A stretch of DNA of 64,000 bases, from positions 357,501-421,500 of the forward strand of contig CALZFC010000059.1 of assembly GCA_945643635.1 (NCBI GenBank), written 5' to 3'. Below the pieces are notes generated by a model. That model was not told where the DNA came from. It made no database searches and saw only the letters and a list, made by a program, of their open reading frames with translations. Positions within the stretch are counted from its first letter, which is position 1; the number at the start of each line of letters is the position of its first letter. This document shows positions 40,731 to 55,500 of the stretch, piece by piece. Origin of the DNA: Allodiplogaster sudhausi. Lineage: Eukaryota > Nematoda > Chromadorea > Rhabditida > Diplogasteridae. The translations under genes and the position numbers were made by a program.

Positions 40731-43700
40731 GTACAGGGGTCACGACCAATTTTTCTTTACAGACTTGTACTTAATGGGGTATATCTGGACTCTCTGTATT
40801 GGATGTAGATTGGACTCTTGGCTTGAAATTTCTTTACTTTTTTCCTCTCTGGTTTTGATACTTGATACCAAAAACGGGCCATATACAGAGGTCACGGCCA
40901 ATTTTTCTTTAGAGACTTGTACTTCCTGGGGTATATCTGGACTCTCTGTATTGGATGTAGATTGGACTCTTGGCTTGAAATTTCTTTACTTTTTTCCTCT
41001 CTGGTTTTGATACTTGATACCAAAAACGGGCCATATACAGGGGTCACGGCCAATTTTTCTTTAGAGACTTGTACTTCCTGGGGTATATCTGGACTCTCTG
41101 TAATGGATGTAGATTGGACTCTGGGCTTGAAATTTCTTTACTTTTTTCCTCTCTGGTTTTGATACTTGATACCAAAAACGGGCCATGTACAGGGGTCATG
41201 GCCAATTTTTCTTTAGAGACTTGTTCTTCCTGGGGTGTAACTGGACTCTCTGTAATGGATGTAGACAGGACTCTTGGCTTGAAATTTCTTCACTTTTTTC
41301 TCTCTGTTTTTGATAACAAAAACGGGCCATGTACAGCTGTCATGACCAATTTTTCTTTAGAGACTTGTTCTTCCTGGGGTGTAACTGGACTCTCTGTAAT
41401 GGATGTAGACAGGACTCTTGGCTTGATATTCCTTGACTTTTTTTCTCACTGGTTTTGATATCGAAAACTAGCCATGTACAGGGGTCATGGCCAATTTTTC
41501 TTTAGAGACTAGTACTTCCTGGGGTGTAACTGGACTCTCTGTAATGGATGTAGATTGGACTCTTTTCTTGAAATTTCTTTACTTTTTTCCTCTCTGGTTT
41601 TGATACTTGATACCAAAAACGGGTAATGTACAGGAGTCATGGCCAATTTTTCTTTAGAGACTTGTTTTTCCTGGGGTGTAACTGGTCTCTCTGTAATGGA
41701 TGCAGACAGGACTCTTGGCTTGATATTCCTTGACTTTTTTTCTCACTGGTTTTGATATCGAAAACTAGCCATGTACAGGGGTCATGGCCAATTTTTCTTT
41801 AGAGACTAGTACTTCCTGGGGTATATCTGGACTCTCTGTATTGGATGTAGATTGGACTCTTGGCTTGAAATTTCTTTACTTTTTTCCTCTCTGGTTTTGA
41901 TACTTGATACCAAAAACGGGCCATATACAGGGGTCACGGCCAATTTTTCTTTAGAGACTTGTACTTCCTGGGGTATATCTGGACTCTCTGTAATGGATGT
42001 AGATTGGACTCTGGGCTTGAAATTTCTTTACTTTTTTCCTCTCTGGTTTTGATACTTGATACCAAAAACGGGCCATGTACAGGGGTCATGGCCAATTTTT
42101 CTTTAGAGACTTGTTCTTCCTGGGGTGTAACTGGACTCTCTGTAATGGATGTAGACAGGACTCTTGGCTTGAAATTTCTTCACTTTTTTCTCTCTGTTTT
42201 TGATAACAAAAACGGGCCATGTACAGGGGTCATGGCCAATTTTTCTTTAGAGACTAGTACTTCCTGGGGTGTAACTGGACTTTCTGTAATGGATGTTGAC
42301 AGGACTCTTGGGTTGACATTCCTTGACTTTTTTTCTCACTGGTTTTGATATCGAAAACTAGCCATGTACAGGGGTCATGGCCAATTTTTCTTTAGAGACT
42401 AGTACTTCCTGGACGTAACTGGACTCTCTGTAATGGATGTAGATTGGACGCTAGGCTTGAAATTTCTTTACTTTTTTCCTCTCTGGTTTTGATACTTGAT
42501 ACCAAAAACGGGCCATGTACAGGGGTCACGACCAATTTTTCTTTACAGACTTGTACTTAATGGGGTATATCTGGACTCTCTGTATTGGATGTAGATTGGA
42601 CTCTTGGCTTGAAATTTCTTTACTTTTTTCCTCTCTGGTTTTGATACTTGATACCAAAAACGGGCCATATACAGGGGTCACGGCCAATTTTTCTTTAGAG
42701 ACTTGTACTTCCTGGGGTATATCTGGACTCTCTATATTGGATGTAGATTGGACTCTTGGCTTGAAATTTCTTTACTTTTTTCCTCTCTGGTTTTGATACT
42801 TGATACCAAAAACGGGCCATATACAGGGGTCACGGCCAATTTTTCTTTAGAGACTTGTACTTCCTGGGGTATATCTGGACTCTCTGTAATGGATGTAGAT
42901 TGGACTCTGGGCTTGAAATTTCTTTACTTTTTTCCTCTCTGGTTTTGATACTTGATACCAAAAACGGGCCATGTACAGGGGTCATGGCCAATTTTTCTTT
43001 AGAGACTTGTTCTTCCTGGGGTGTAACTGGACTCTCTGTAATGGATGTAGACAGGACTCTTGGCTTGAAATTTCTTCACTTTTTTCTCTCTGTTTTTGAT
43101 AACAAAAACGGGCCATGTACAGCTGTCATGACCAATTTTTCTTTAGAGACTTGTTCTTCCTGGGGTGTAACTGGACTCTCTGTAATGGATGTAGACAGGA
43201 CTCTTGGCTTGATATTCCTTGACTTTTTTTCTCACTGGTTTTGATATCGAAAACTAGCCATGTACAGGGGTCATGGCCAATTTTTCTTTAGAGACTAGTA
43301 CTTCCTGGGGTGTAACTGGACTCTCTGTAATGGATGTAGATTGGACTCTTTTCTTGAAATTTCTTTACTTTTTTCCTCTCTGGTTTTGATACTTGATACC
43401 AAAAACGGGTAATGTACAGGAGTCATGGCCAATTTTTCTTTAGAGACTTGTTTTTCCTGGGGTGTAACTGGTCTCTCTGTAATGGATGCAGACAGGACTC
43501 TTGGCTTGATATTCCTTGACTTTTTTTCTCACTGGTTTTGATATCGAAAACTAGCCATGTACAGGGGTCATGGCCAATTTTTCTTTAGAGACTAGTACTT
43601 CCTGGGGTGTAACTGGACTCTCTGTAACGGATGTAGATTGGACTCTGGGCTTGAAATTTCTTTACTTTTTTCCTCTCTGGTTTTGATACTTGATACCAAA

Positions 43701-46700
43701 AACGGGCCATGTACAGGGGTCACGGCCAATTTTTCTTTAGAGACTTGTACTTCCTGGGGTATATCTGGACTCTCTGTAATGGATGTAGATTGGACTCTGG
43801 GCTTGAAATTTCTTTACTTTTTTCCTCTCTGGTTTTGATACTTGATACCAAAAACGGGCCATGTACAGGGGTCATGGCCAATTTTTCTTTAGAGACTTGT
43901 TCTTCCTGGGGTGTAACTGGACTCTCTGTAATGGATGTAGACAGGACTCTTGGCTTGAAATTTCTTCACTTTTTTCTCTCTGTTTTTGATAACAAAAACG
44001 GGCCATGTACAGGGGTCATGGCCAATTTTTCTTTAGAGACTAGTACTTCCTGGGGTGTAACTGGACTCTCTGTAATGGATGTTGACAGGACTCTTGGCTT
44101 GACATTCCTTGACTTTTTTCTAACTGGTTTTGATATCAAAAACGGGCCATGTACAGGGGTCATGACCAATTTTTCTTTAGAGACTAGTTGTTCCTCGGGT
44201 GTAACTGGACTCTCTGTAATGGATGTAGATTGGACTCTAGGCTTGAAATTTCTTCACTTTTTTCTCTCTGTTTTTGATAACAAAAACGGGCCATGTACAG
44301 GGGTCATGGCCAATTTTTCTTTAGAGACTAGTACTTCCTGGGGTGTAACTGGACTCTCTGTAATGGATGTTGACACTACTCTTGGGTTGACATTCCTTGA
44401 CTTTTTTTCTCACTGGTTTTGATATCGAAAACTAGCCATGTACAGGGGTCATGGCCAATTTTTCTTTAGAGACTAGTACTTCCTGGACGTAACTGGACTC
44501 TCTGTAATGGATGTAGATTGGACGCTAGGCTTGAAATTTCTTTACTTTTTTCCTCTCTGGTTTTGATACTTGATACCAAAAACGGGCCATGTACAGGGGT
44601 CACGACCAATTTTTCTTTACAGACTTGTACTTAATGGGGTATATCTGGACTCTCTGTATTGGATGTAGATTGGACTCTTGGCTTGAAATTTCTTTACTTT
44701 TTTCCTCTCTGGTTTTGATACTTGATACCAAAAACGGGCCATATACAGGGGTCACGGCCAATTTTTCTTTAGAGACTTGTACTTCCTGGGGTATATCTGG
44801 ACTCTCTGTATTGGATGTAGATTGGACTCTTGGCTTGAAATTTCTTTACTTTTTTCCTCTCTGGTTTTGATACTTGATACCAAAAACGGGCCATGTACAG
44901 GGGTCACGGCCAATTTTTCTTTAGAGACTTGTACTTCCTGGGGTATATCTGGACTCTCTGTAATGGATGTAGATTGGACTCTGGGCTTGAAATTTCTTTA
45001 CTTTTTTCCTCTCTGGTTTTGATACTTGATACCAAAAACGGGCCATGTACAGGGGTCATGGCCAATTTTTCTTTAGAGACTTGTTCTTCCTGGGGTGTAA
45101 CTGGACTCTCTGTAATGGATGTAGACAGGACTCTTGGCTTGAAATTTCTTCACTTTTTTCTCTCTGTTTTTGATAACAAAAACGGGCCATGTACAGCTGT
45201 CATGACCAATTTTTCTTTAGAGACTTGTTCTTCCTGGGGTGTAACTGGACTCTCTGTAATGGATGTAGACAGGACTCTTGGCTTGATATTCCTTGACTTT
45301 TTTTCTCACTGGTTTTTATATCGAAAACTAGCCATGTACAGGGGTCATGGCCAATTTTTCTTTAGAGACTAGTACTTCCTGGGGTGTAACTGGACTCTCT
45401 GTAATGGATGTAGATTGGACTCTTTTCTTGAAATTTCTTTACTTTTTTCCTCTCTGGTTTTGATACTTGATACCAAAAACGGGTAATGTACAGGAGTCAT
45501 GGCCAATTTTTCTTTAGAGACTTGTTTTTCCTGGGGTGTAACTGGTCTCTCTGTAATGGATGCAGACAGGACTCTTGGCTTGATATTCCTTGACTTTTTT
45601 CTCACTGGTTTTGATATCGAAAACTAGCCATGTACAGGGGTCATGGCCAATTTTTCTTTAGAGACTAGTACTTCCTGGGGTATATCTGGACTCTCTGTAA
45701 TGGATGTAGATTGGACTCTTGGCTTGAAATTTCTTTACTTTTTTCCTCTCTGGTTTTGATACTTGATACCAAAAACGGGCCATGTACAGGGGTCACGGCC
45801 AATTTTTCTTTAGAGACTTGTACTTCCTGGGGTATATCTGGACTCTCTGTAATGGATGTAGATTGGACTCTGGGCTTGAAATTTCTTTACTTTTTTCCTC
45901 TCTGGTTTTGATACTTGATACCAAAAACGGGCCATGTACAGGGGTCATGGCCAATTTTTCTTTAGAGACTTGTTCTTCCTGGGGTGTAACTGGACTCTCT
46001 GTAATGGATGTAGACAGGACTCTTGGCTTGAAATTTCTTCACTTTTTTCTCTCTGTTTTTGATAACAAAAACGGGCCATGTACAGGGGTCATGGCCAATT
46101 TTTCTTTAGAGACTAGTACTTCCTGGGGTGTAACTGGACTCTCTGTAATGGATGTTGACAGGACTCTTGGGTTGACATTCCTTGACTTTTTTTCTCACTG
46201 GTTTTGATATCGAAAACTAGCCATGTACAGGGGTCATGGCCAATTTTTCTTTAGAGACTAGTACTTCCTGGACGTAACTGGACTCTCTGTAATGGATGTA
46301 GATTGGACGCTAGGCTTGAAATTTCTTTACTTTTTTCCTCTCTGGTTTTGATACTTGATACCAAAAACGGGCCATGTACAGGGGTCACGACCAATTTTTC
46401 TTTACAGACTTGTACTTAATGGGGTATATCTGGACTCTCTGTATTGGATGTAGATTGGACTCTTGGCTTGAAATTTCTTTACTTTTTTCCTCTCTGGTTT
46501 TGATACTTGATACCAAAAACGGGCCATATACAGGGGTCACGGCCAATTTTTCTTTAGAGACTTGTACTTCCTGGGGTATATCTGGACTCTCTGTATTGGA
46601 TGTAGATTGGACTCTTGGCTTGAAATTTCTTTACTTTTTTCCTCTCTGGTTTTGATACTTGATACCAAAAACGGGCCATGTACAGGGGTCACGGCCAATT

Positions 46701-47450
46701 TTTCTTTAGAGACTTGTACTTCCTGGGGTATATCTGGACTCTCTGTAATGGATGTAGATTGGACTCTGGGCTTGAAATTTCTTTACTTTTTTCCTCTCTG
46801 GTTTTGATACTTGATACCAAAAACGGGCCATGTACAGGGGTCATGGCCAATTTTTCTTTAGAGACTTGTTCTTCCTGGGGTGTAACTGGACTCTCTGTAA
46901 TGGATGTAGACAGGACTCTTGGCTTGAAATTTCTTCACTTTTTTCTCTCTGTTTTTGATAACAAAAACGGGCCATGTACAGCTGTCATGACCAATTTTTC
47001 TTTAGAGACTTGTTCTTCCTGGGGTGTAACTGGACTCTCTGTAATGGATGTAGACAGGACTCTTGGCTTGATATTCCTTGACTTTTTTTCTCACTGGTTT
47101 TGATATCGAAAACTAGCCATGTACAGGGGTCATGGCCAATTTTTCTTTAGAGACTAGTACTTCCTGGGGTGTAACTGGACTCTCTGTAATGGATGTAGAT
47201 TGGACTCTTTTCTTGAAATTTCTTTACTTTTTTCCTCTCTGGTTTTGATACTTGATACCAAAAACGGGTAATGTACAGGAGTCATGGCCAATTTTTCTTT
47301 AGAGACTTGTTTTTCCTGGGGTGTAACTGGTCTCTCTGTAATGGATGCAGACAGGACTCTTGGCTTGATATTCCTTGACTTTTTTTCTCACTGGTTTTGA
47401 TATCGAAAACTAGCCATGTACAGGGGTCATGGCCAATTTTTCTTTAGAGA
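40729..47450 (+). repeat. About 1786-bp higher-order repeat, variable
   Basis: The marker ttacagacttgtacttaatg recurs after 40729, 42515, 44589 and 46374, giving periods of 1786, 2074 and 1785. The 2074 interval equals the basic unit plus two 144-bp monomers. Confidence 0.85.
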
Positions 47451-50400
47451 CTAGTACTTCCTGGGGTGTAACTGGACTCTCTGTAATGGATGTAGATTGG
47501 ACTCTGGGCTTGAAATTTCTTTACTTTTTTCCTCTCTGGTTTTGATACTTGATACCAAAAACGGGCCATGTACAGGGGTCACGGCCAATTTTTCTTTAGA
47601 GACTTGTACTTCCTGGGGTATATCTGGACTCTCTGTAATGGATGTAGATTGGACTCTGGCTTGAAATTTCTTTACTTTTTTCCTCTCTGGTTTTGATACT
47701 TGATACCAAAAACGGGCCATGTACAGGGGTCATGGCCAATTTTTCTTTAGAGACTTGTTCTTCCTGGGGTGTAACTGGACTCTCTGTAATGGATGTAGAC
47801 AGGACTCTTGGCTTGAAATTTCTTCACTTTTTTCTCTCTGTTTTTGATAACAAAAACGGGCCATGTACAGGGGTCATGGCCAATTTTTCTTTAGAGACTA
47901 GTACTTCCTGGGGTGTAACTGGACTCTCTGTAATGGATGTTGACAGGACTCTTGGTTTGACATTCCTTGACTTTTTTCTCACTGGTTTTGATATCAAAAA
48001 CGGGCCATGTACAGGGGTCATGACCAATTTTTCTTTAGAGACTTGTTCTTCCTGGGGTGTAACTGGACTCTCTGTAATGGATGTAGATTGGACGCTAGGC
48101 TTGAAATTTCTTTACTTTTTTCCTCTCTGGTTTTGATACTTGATACCAAAAACGGGCCATGTACAGGGGTCACGACCAATTTTTCTTTACAGACTTGTAC
48201 TTAATGGGGTATATCTGGACTCTCTGTATTGGATGTAGATTGGACTCTTGGCTTGAAATTTCTTTACTTTTTTCCTCTCTGGTTTTGATACTTGATACCA
48301 AAAACGGGCCATATACAGGGGTCACGGCCAATTTTTCTTTAGAGACTTGTTCTTCCTGGGGTGTAACTGGACTCTCTGTAATGGATGTAGATTGGACTCT
48401 AGGCTTGAAATTTCTTTACTTTTTTCCTCTCTGGTTCTGATACTTAATACCAAAAACGGGCCATGTACAGGGGTCACGAAGAATTTTTCTTTACAGACTT
48501 GTACTTCCTGGGGTATATCTGGACTCTCTGTAATGGATGTAGATTGGACTCTTGGCTTGAAATTTCTTTACTTTTTTCCTCTCTGGTTTTCATACTTGAT
48601 ACCAAAAACGGGCCATGTACAGGGGTCATGGCCAATTTTTCTTTAGAGACTAGTACTTCCTGGGGTGTAACTGGACTCTCTGTAATGGATGATGACAGGA
48701 CTCTTATCTTGACATTCCTTGACTTTTTTCTCACTGGTTTTGTTATAAAAAACGGGCCATGTACAGCAGTCATGACCAATTTTTCTTTAGAGACTTGTTC
48801 TTCCTGGGGTGTAACTGGACTCTCTGTAATGGATGTAGACAGGACTCTTGGCTTGATATTCCTTGACTTTTTTTCTCACTGGTTTTGATATCGAAAACTA
48901 GCCATGTACAGGGGTCATGGCCAATTTTTCTTTAGAGACTAGTACTTCCTGGGGTGTAACTGGACTCTCTGTAATGGATGTAGATTGGACTCTAGGCTTG
49001 AAATTTGTTCACTTTTTTCTCTCTGTTTTTGATAACAAAAACGGGCCATGTACAGGGGTCATGGCCAATTTTTCTTTAGAGACTAGTACTTCCTGGGGTG
49101 TAACTGGACTCTCTGTAATGGATGTAGATTGGACTCTTTTCTTGAAATTTCTTTACTTTTTTCCTCTCTGGTTTTGATACTTGATACCAAAAACGGGTAA
49201 TGTACAGGAGTCATGGCCAATTTTTCTTTAGAGACTTGTTTTTCCTGGGGTGTAACTGGTCTCTCTGTAATGGATGCAGACAGGACTCTTGGCTTGATAT
49301 TCCTTGACTTTTTTTCTCACTGGTTTTGATATCGAAAACTAGCCATGTACAGGGGTCATGGCCAATTTTTCTTTAGAGACTAGTACTTCCTGGGGTGTAA
49401 CTGGACTCTCTGTAATGGATGTAGATTGGACTCTGGGCTTGAAATTTCTTTACTTTTTTCCTCTCTGGTTTTGATACTTGATACCAAAAACGGGCCATGT
49501 ACAGGGGTCACGGCCAATTTTTCTTTAGAGACTTGTACTTCCTGGGGTATATCTGGACTCTCTGTAATGGATGTAGATTGGACTCTGGCTTGAAATTTCT
49601 TTACTTTTTTCCTCTCTGGTTTTGATACTTGATACCAAAAACGGGCCATGTACAGGGGTCATGGCCAATTTTTCTTTAGAGACTTGTTCTTCCTGGGGTG
49701 TAACTGGACTCTCTGTAATGGATGTAGACAGGACTCTTGGCTTGAAATTTCTTCACTTTTTTCTCTCTGTTTTTGATAACAAAAACGGGCCATGTACAGG
49801 GGTCATGGCCAATTTTTCTTTAGAGACTAGTACTTCCTGGGGTGTAACTGGACTCTCTGTAATGGATGTTGACAGGACTCTTGGTTTGACATTCCTTGAC
49901 TTTTTTCTCACTGGTTTTGATATCAAAAACGGGCCATGTACAGGGGTCATGACCAATTTTTCTTTAGAGACTTGTTCTTCCTGGGGTGTAACTGGACTCT
50001 CTGTAATGGATGTAGATTGGACGCTAGGCTTGAAATTTCTTTACTTTTTTCCTCTCTGGTTTTGATACTTGATACCAAAAACGGGCCATGTACAGGGGTC
50101 ACGACCAATTTTTCTTTACAGACTTGTACTTAATGGGGTATATCTGGACTCTCTGTATTGGATGTAGATTGGACTCTTGGCTTGAAATTTCTTTACTTTT
50201 TTCCTCTCTGGTTTTGATACTTGATACCAAAAACGGGCCATATACAGGGGTCACGGCCAATTTTTCTTTAGAGACTTGTTCTTCCTGGGGTGTAACTGGA
50301 CTCTCTGTAATGGATGTAGATTGGACTCTAGGCTTGAAATTTCTTTACTTTTTTCCTCTCTGGTTCTGATACTTAATACCAAAAACGGGCCATGTACAGG

Positions 50401-51308
50401 GGTCACGAAGAATTTTTCTTTAGAGACTTGTACTTCCTGGGGTATATCTGGACTCTCTGTAATGGATGTAGATTGGACTCTTGGCTTGAAATTTCTTTAC
50501 TTTTTTCCTCTCTGGTTTTGATACTTGATACCAAAAACGGGCCATGTACAGGGGTCATGGCCAATTTTTCTTTAGAGACTAGTACTTCCTGGGGTGTAAC
50601 TGGACTCTCTGTAATGGATGTGACAGGACTCTTATCTTGACATTCCTTGACTTTTTTCTCACTGGTTTTGTTATAAAAAACGGGCCATGTACAGCAGTCA
50701 TGACCAATTTTTCTTTAGAGACTTGTTCTTCCTGGGGTGTAACTGGACTCTCTGTAATGGATGTAGACAGGACTCTTGGCTTGATATTCCTTGACTTTTT
50801 TTCTCACTGGTTTTGATATCGAAAACTAGCCATGTACAGGGGTCATGGCCAATTTTTCTTTAGAGACTAGTACTTCCTGGGGTGTAACTGGACTCTCTGT
50901 AATGGATGTAGATTGGACTCTAGGCTTGAAATTTGTTCACTTTTTTCTCTCTGTTTTTGATAACAAAAACGGGCCATGTACAGGGGTCATGGCCAATTTT
51001 TCTTTAGAGACTAGTACTTCCTGGGGTGTAACTGGACTCTCTGTAATGGATGTAGATTGGACTCTTTTCTTGAAATTTCTTTACTTTTTTCCTCTCTGGT
51101 TTTGATACTTGATACCAAAAACGGGCCATGTACAGGAGTCATGGCCAATTTTTCTTTAGAGACTTTTTTTTCCTAGGGTGTAACTGGTCTCTCTGTAATG
51201 GATGTAGACAGGACTCTTGGCTTGAAATTTCTTCACTTTTTTCTCTCTGTTTTTGATAACAAAAACGGGCCATGTACAGGGGTCATGGCCAATTTTTCTT
51301 TAGAGACT
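47451..51308 (+). repeat. 1929-bp higher-order repeat, two copies
   Basis: Landmarks at 47451, 47693, 48007 and 48159 recur at 49380, 49622, 49936 and 50088, including a shared single-G loss (ggactctggcttg). Confidence 0.85.
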
Positions 51309-52599
51309 TGTACTTCCTGGGGTATATCTGGACTCTCTGTAATGGATGTAGATTGGACTCTGGGCTTGAAATTTCTTTACTTTTTCCTCTCTGGTTTTGA
51401 TACTTGATACCAAAAACGGGCCATGTACAGGGGTCATGGCCAATTTTTCTTTAGAGACTTGTTCTTCCTGGGGTATATCTGGACTCTCTGTAATGGATGT
51501 AGATTGGACTCTGGGCTTGAAATTTCTTTACTTTTTTCCTCTCTGGTTTTGATACTTGATACCAAAAACGGGCCATGTACAGGGGTCATGGCCAATTTTT
51601 CTTTAGAGACTTGTTCTTCCTGGGGTGTAACTGGACTCTCTGTAATGGATGTAGACAGGACTCTTGGCTTGAAATTTCTTCACTTTTTTCTCTCTGTTTT
51701 TGATAACAAAAACGGGCCATGTACAGGGGTCATGACCAATTTTTCTTTAGAGACTTGTTCTTCCTGGGGTGTAACTGGACTCTCTGTAATGGATGTAGAC
51801 AGGACTCTTGGCTTGATATTCCTTGACTTTTTTCTCACTGGTTTTGATATCGAAAACTAGCCATGTACAGGGGTCATGGCCAATTTTTCTTTAGAGACTA
51901 GTACTTCCTGGGGTGTAACTGGACTCTCTGTAATGGATGTAGATTGGACTCTAGGCTTGAAATTTCTTTACTTTTTTCCTCTCTGGTTTTGATACTTAAT
52001 ACCAAAAACGGGCCATGTACAGGGGTCACGAAGAATTTTTCTTTACAGACTTGTACTTCCTGGGGTATATCTGGACTCTCTGTAATGGATGTAGATTGGA
52101 CTCTTGGCTTGAAATTTCTTTACTTTTTTCCTCTCTGGTTTTCATACTTGATACCAAAAACGGGCCATGTACAGGGGTCATGGCCAATTTTTCTTTAGAG
52201 ACTAGTACTTCCTGGGGTGTAACTGGACTCTCTGTAATGGATGATGACAGGACTCTTATCTTGACATTCCTTGACTTTTTTCTCACTGGTTTTGTTATAA
52301 AAAACGGGCCATGTACAGCAGTCATGACCAATTTTTCTTTAGAGACTTGTTCTTCCTGGGGTGTAACTGGACTCTCTGTAATGGATGTAGACAGGACTCT
52401 TGGCTTGATATTCCTTGACTTTTTTTCTCACTGGTTTTGATATCGAAAACTAGCCATGTACAGGGGTCATGGCCAATTTTTCTTTAGAGACTAGTACTTC
52501 CTGGGGTGTAACTGGACTCTCTGTAATGGATGTAGATTGGACTCTAGGCTTGAAATTTGTTCACTTTTTTCTCTCTGTTTTTGATACCAAAAACGGGCC

Positions 52600-55500
52600 A
52601 TGTACAGGGGTCATGGCCAATTTTTCTTTAGAGACTTGTTCTTCCTGGGGTATATCTGGACTCTCTGTAATGGATGTAGATTGGACTCTGGGCTTGAAAT
52701 TTCTTTACTTTTTTCCTCTCTGGTTTTGATACTTGATACCAAAAACGGGCCATGTACAGGGGTCATGGCCAATTTTTCTTTAGAGACTTGTTCTTCCTGG
52801 GGTGTAACTGGACTCTCTGTAATGGATGTAGACAGGACTCTTGGCTTGAAATTTCTTCACTTTTTTCTCTCTGTTTTTGATAACAAAAACGGGCCATGTA
52901 CAGCTGTCATGACCAATTTTTCTTTAGAGACTTGTTCTTCCTGGGGTGTAACTGGACTCTCTGTAATGGATGTAGACAGGACTCTTGGCTTGATATTCCT
53001 TGACTTTTTTTCTCACTGGTTTTGATATCGAAAACTAGCCATGTACAGGGGTCATGGCCAATTTTTCTTTAGAGACTAGTACTTCCTGGGGTGTAACTGG
53101 ACTCTCTGTAATGGATGTAGATTGGACTCTTTTCTTGAAATTTCTTTACTTTTTTCCTCTCTGGTTTTGATACTTGATACCAAAAACGGGTAATGTACAG
53201 GAGTCATGGCCAATTTTTCTTTAGAGACTTGTTTTTCCTGGGGTGTAACTGGTCTCTCTGTAATGGATGCAGACAGGACTCTTGGCTTGATATTCCTTGA
53301 CTTTTTTTCTCACTGGTTTTGATATCGAAAACTAGCCATGTACAGGGGTCATGGCCAATTTTTCTTTAGAGACTAGTACTTCCTGGGGTGTAACTGGACT
53401 CACTGTAATGGATGTAGATTGGACTCTGGGCTTGAAATTTCTTTACTTTTTTCCTCTCTGGTTTTGATACTTGATACCAAAAACGGGCCATGTACAGGGG
53501 TCACGGCCAATTTTTCTTTAGAGACTTGTACTTCCTGGGGTATATCTGGACTCTCTGTAATGGATGTAGATTGGACTCTGGGCTTGAAATTTCTTTACTT
53601 TTTTCCTCTCTGGTTTTGATACTTGATACCAAAAACGGGCCATGTACAGGGGTCATGGCCAATTTTTCTTTAGAGACTTGTTCTTCCTGGGGTGTAACTG
53701 GACTCTCTGTAATGGATGTAGACAGGACTCTTGGCTTGAAATTTCTTCACTTTTTTCTCTCTGTTTTTGATAACAAAAACGGGCCATGTACAGGGGTCAT
53801 GGCCAATTTTTCTTTAGAGACTAGTACTTCCTGGGGTGTAACTGGACTCTCTGTAATGGATGTTGACAGGACTCTTGGTTTGACATTCCTTGACTTTTTT
53901 CTCACTGGTTTTGATATCAAAAACGGGCCATGTACAGGGGTCATGACCAATTTTTCTTTAGAGACTTGTTCTTCCTGGGGTGTAACTGGACTCTCTGTAA
54001 TGGATGTAGATTGGACGCTAGGCTTGAAATTTCTTTACTTTTTTCCTCTCTGGTTTTGATACTTGATACCAAAAACGGGCCATGTACAGGGGTCACGACC
54101 AATTTTTCTTTACAGATTTGTACTTAATGGGGTATATCTGGACTCTCTGTATTGGATGTAGATTGGACTCTTGGCTTGAAATTTCTTTACTTTTTTCCTC
54201 TCTGGTTTTGATACTTGATACCAAAAACGGGCCATATACAGGGGTCACGGCCAATTTTTCTTTAGAGACTTGTACTTCCTGGGGTATATCTGGACTCTCT
54301 GTAATGGATGTAGATTGGACTCTGGGCTTGCAATTTCTTTACTTTTTTCCTCTCTGGTTTTGATACTTGATACCAAAAACGGGCCATGTACAGGGGTCAT
54401 GGCCAATTTTTCTTTAGAGACTTGTTCTTCCTGGGGTGTAACTGGACTCTCTGTAATGGATGTAGACAGGACTCTTGGCTTGAAATTTCTTCACTTTTTT
54501 CTCTCTGTTTTTGATAACAAAAACGGGCCATGTACAGGGGTCATGGCCAATTTTTCTTTAGAGACTAGTACTTCCTGGGGTGTAACTGGACTTTCTGTAA
54601 TGGATGTTGACAGGACTCTTGGGTTGACATTCCTTGACTTTTTTCTCACTGGTTTTGATATCAAAAACGGGCCATGTACAGGGGTCATGACCAATTTTTC
54701 TTTAGAGACTTGTTCTTCCTGGGGTGTAACTGGACTCTCTGTAATGGATGTAGATTGGACTCTAGGCTTGAAATTTCTTTACTTTTTCCCTCTCTGGTTC
54801 TGATACTTAATACCAAAAACGGGCCATGTACAGGGGTCACGAAGAATTTTTCTTTACAGACTTGTACTTCCTGGGGTATATCTGGACTCTCTGTAATGGA
54901 TGTAGATTGGACTCTTGGCTTGAAATTTCTTTACTTTTTTCCTCTCTGGTTTTCATACTTGATACCAAAAACGGGCCATGTACAGGGGTCATGGCCAATT
55001 TTTCTTTAGAGACTAGTACTTCCTGGGGTGTAACTGGACTCTCTGTAATGGATGATGACAGGACTCTTATCTTGACATTCCTTGACTTTTTTCTCACTGG
55101 TTTTGTTATAAAAAACGGGCCATGTACAGCAGTCATGACCAATTTTTCTTTAGAGACTTGTTCTTCCTGGGGTGTAACTGGACTCTCTGTAATGGATGTA
55201 GACAGGACTCTTGGCTTGATATTCCTTGACTTTTTTTCTCACTGGTTTTGATATCGAAAACTAGCCATGTACAGGGGTCATGGCCAATTTTTCTTTAGAG
55301 ACTAGTACTTCCTGGGGTGTAACTGGACTCTCTGTAATGGATGTAGATTGGACTCTAGGCTTGAAATTTGTTCACTTTTTTCTCTCTGTTTTTGATAACA
55401 AAAACGGGCCATGTACAGGGGTCATGGCCAATTTTTCTTTAGAGACTAGTACTTCCTGGGGTGTAACTGGACTTTCTGTAATGGATGTTGACAGGACTCT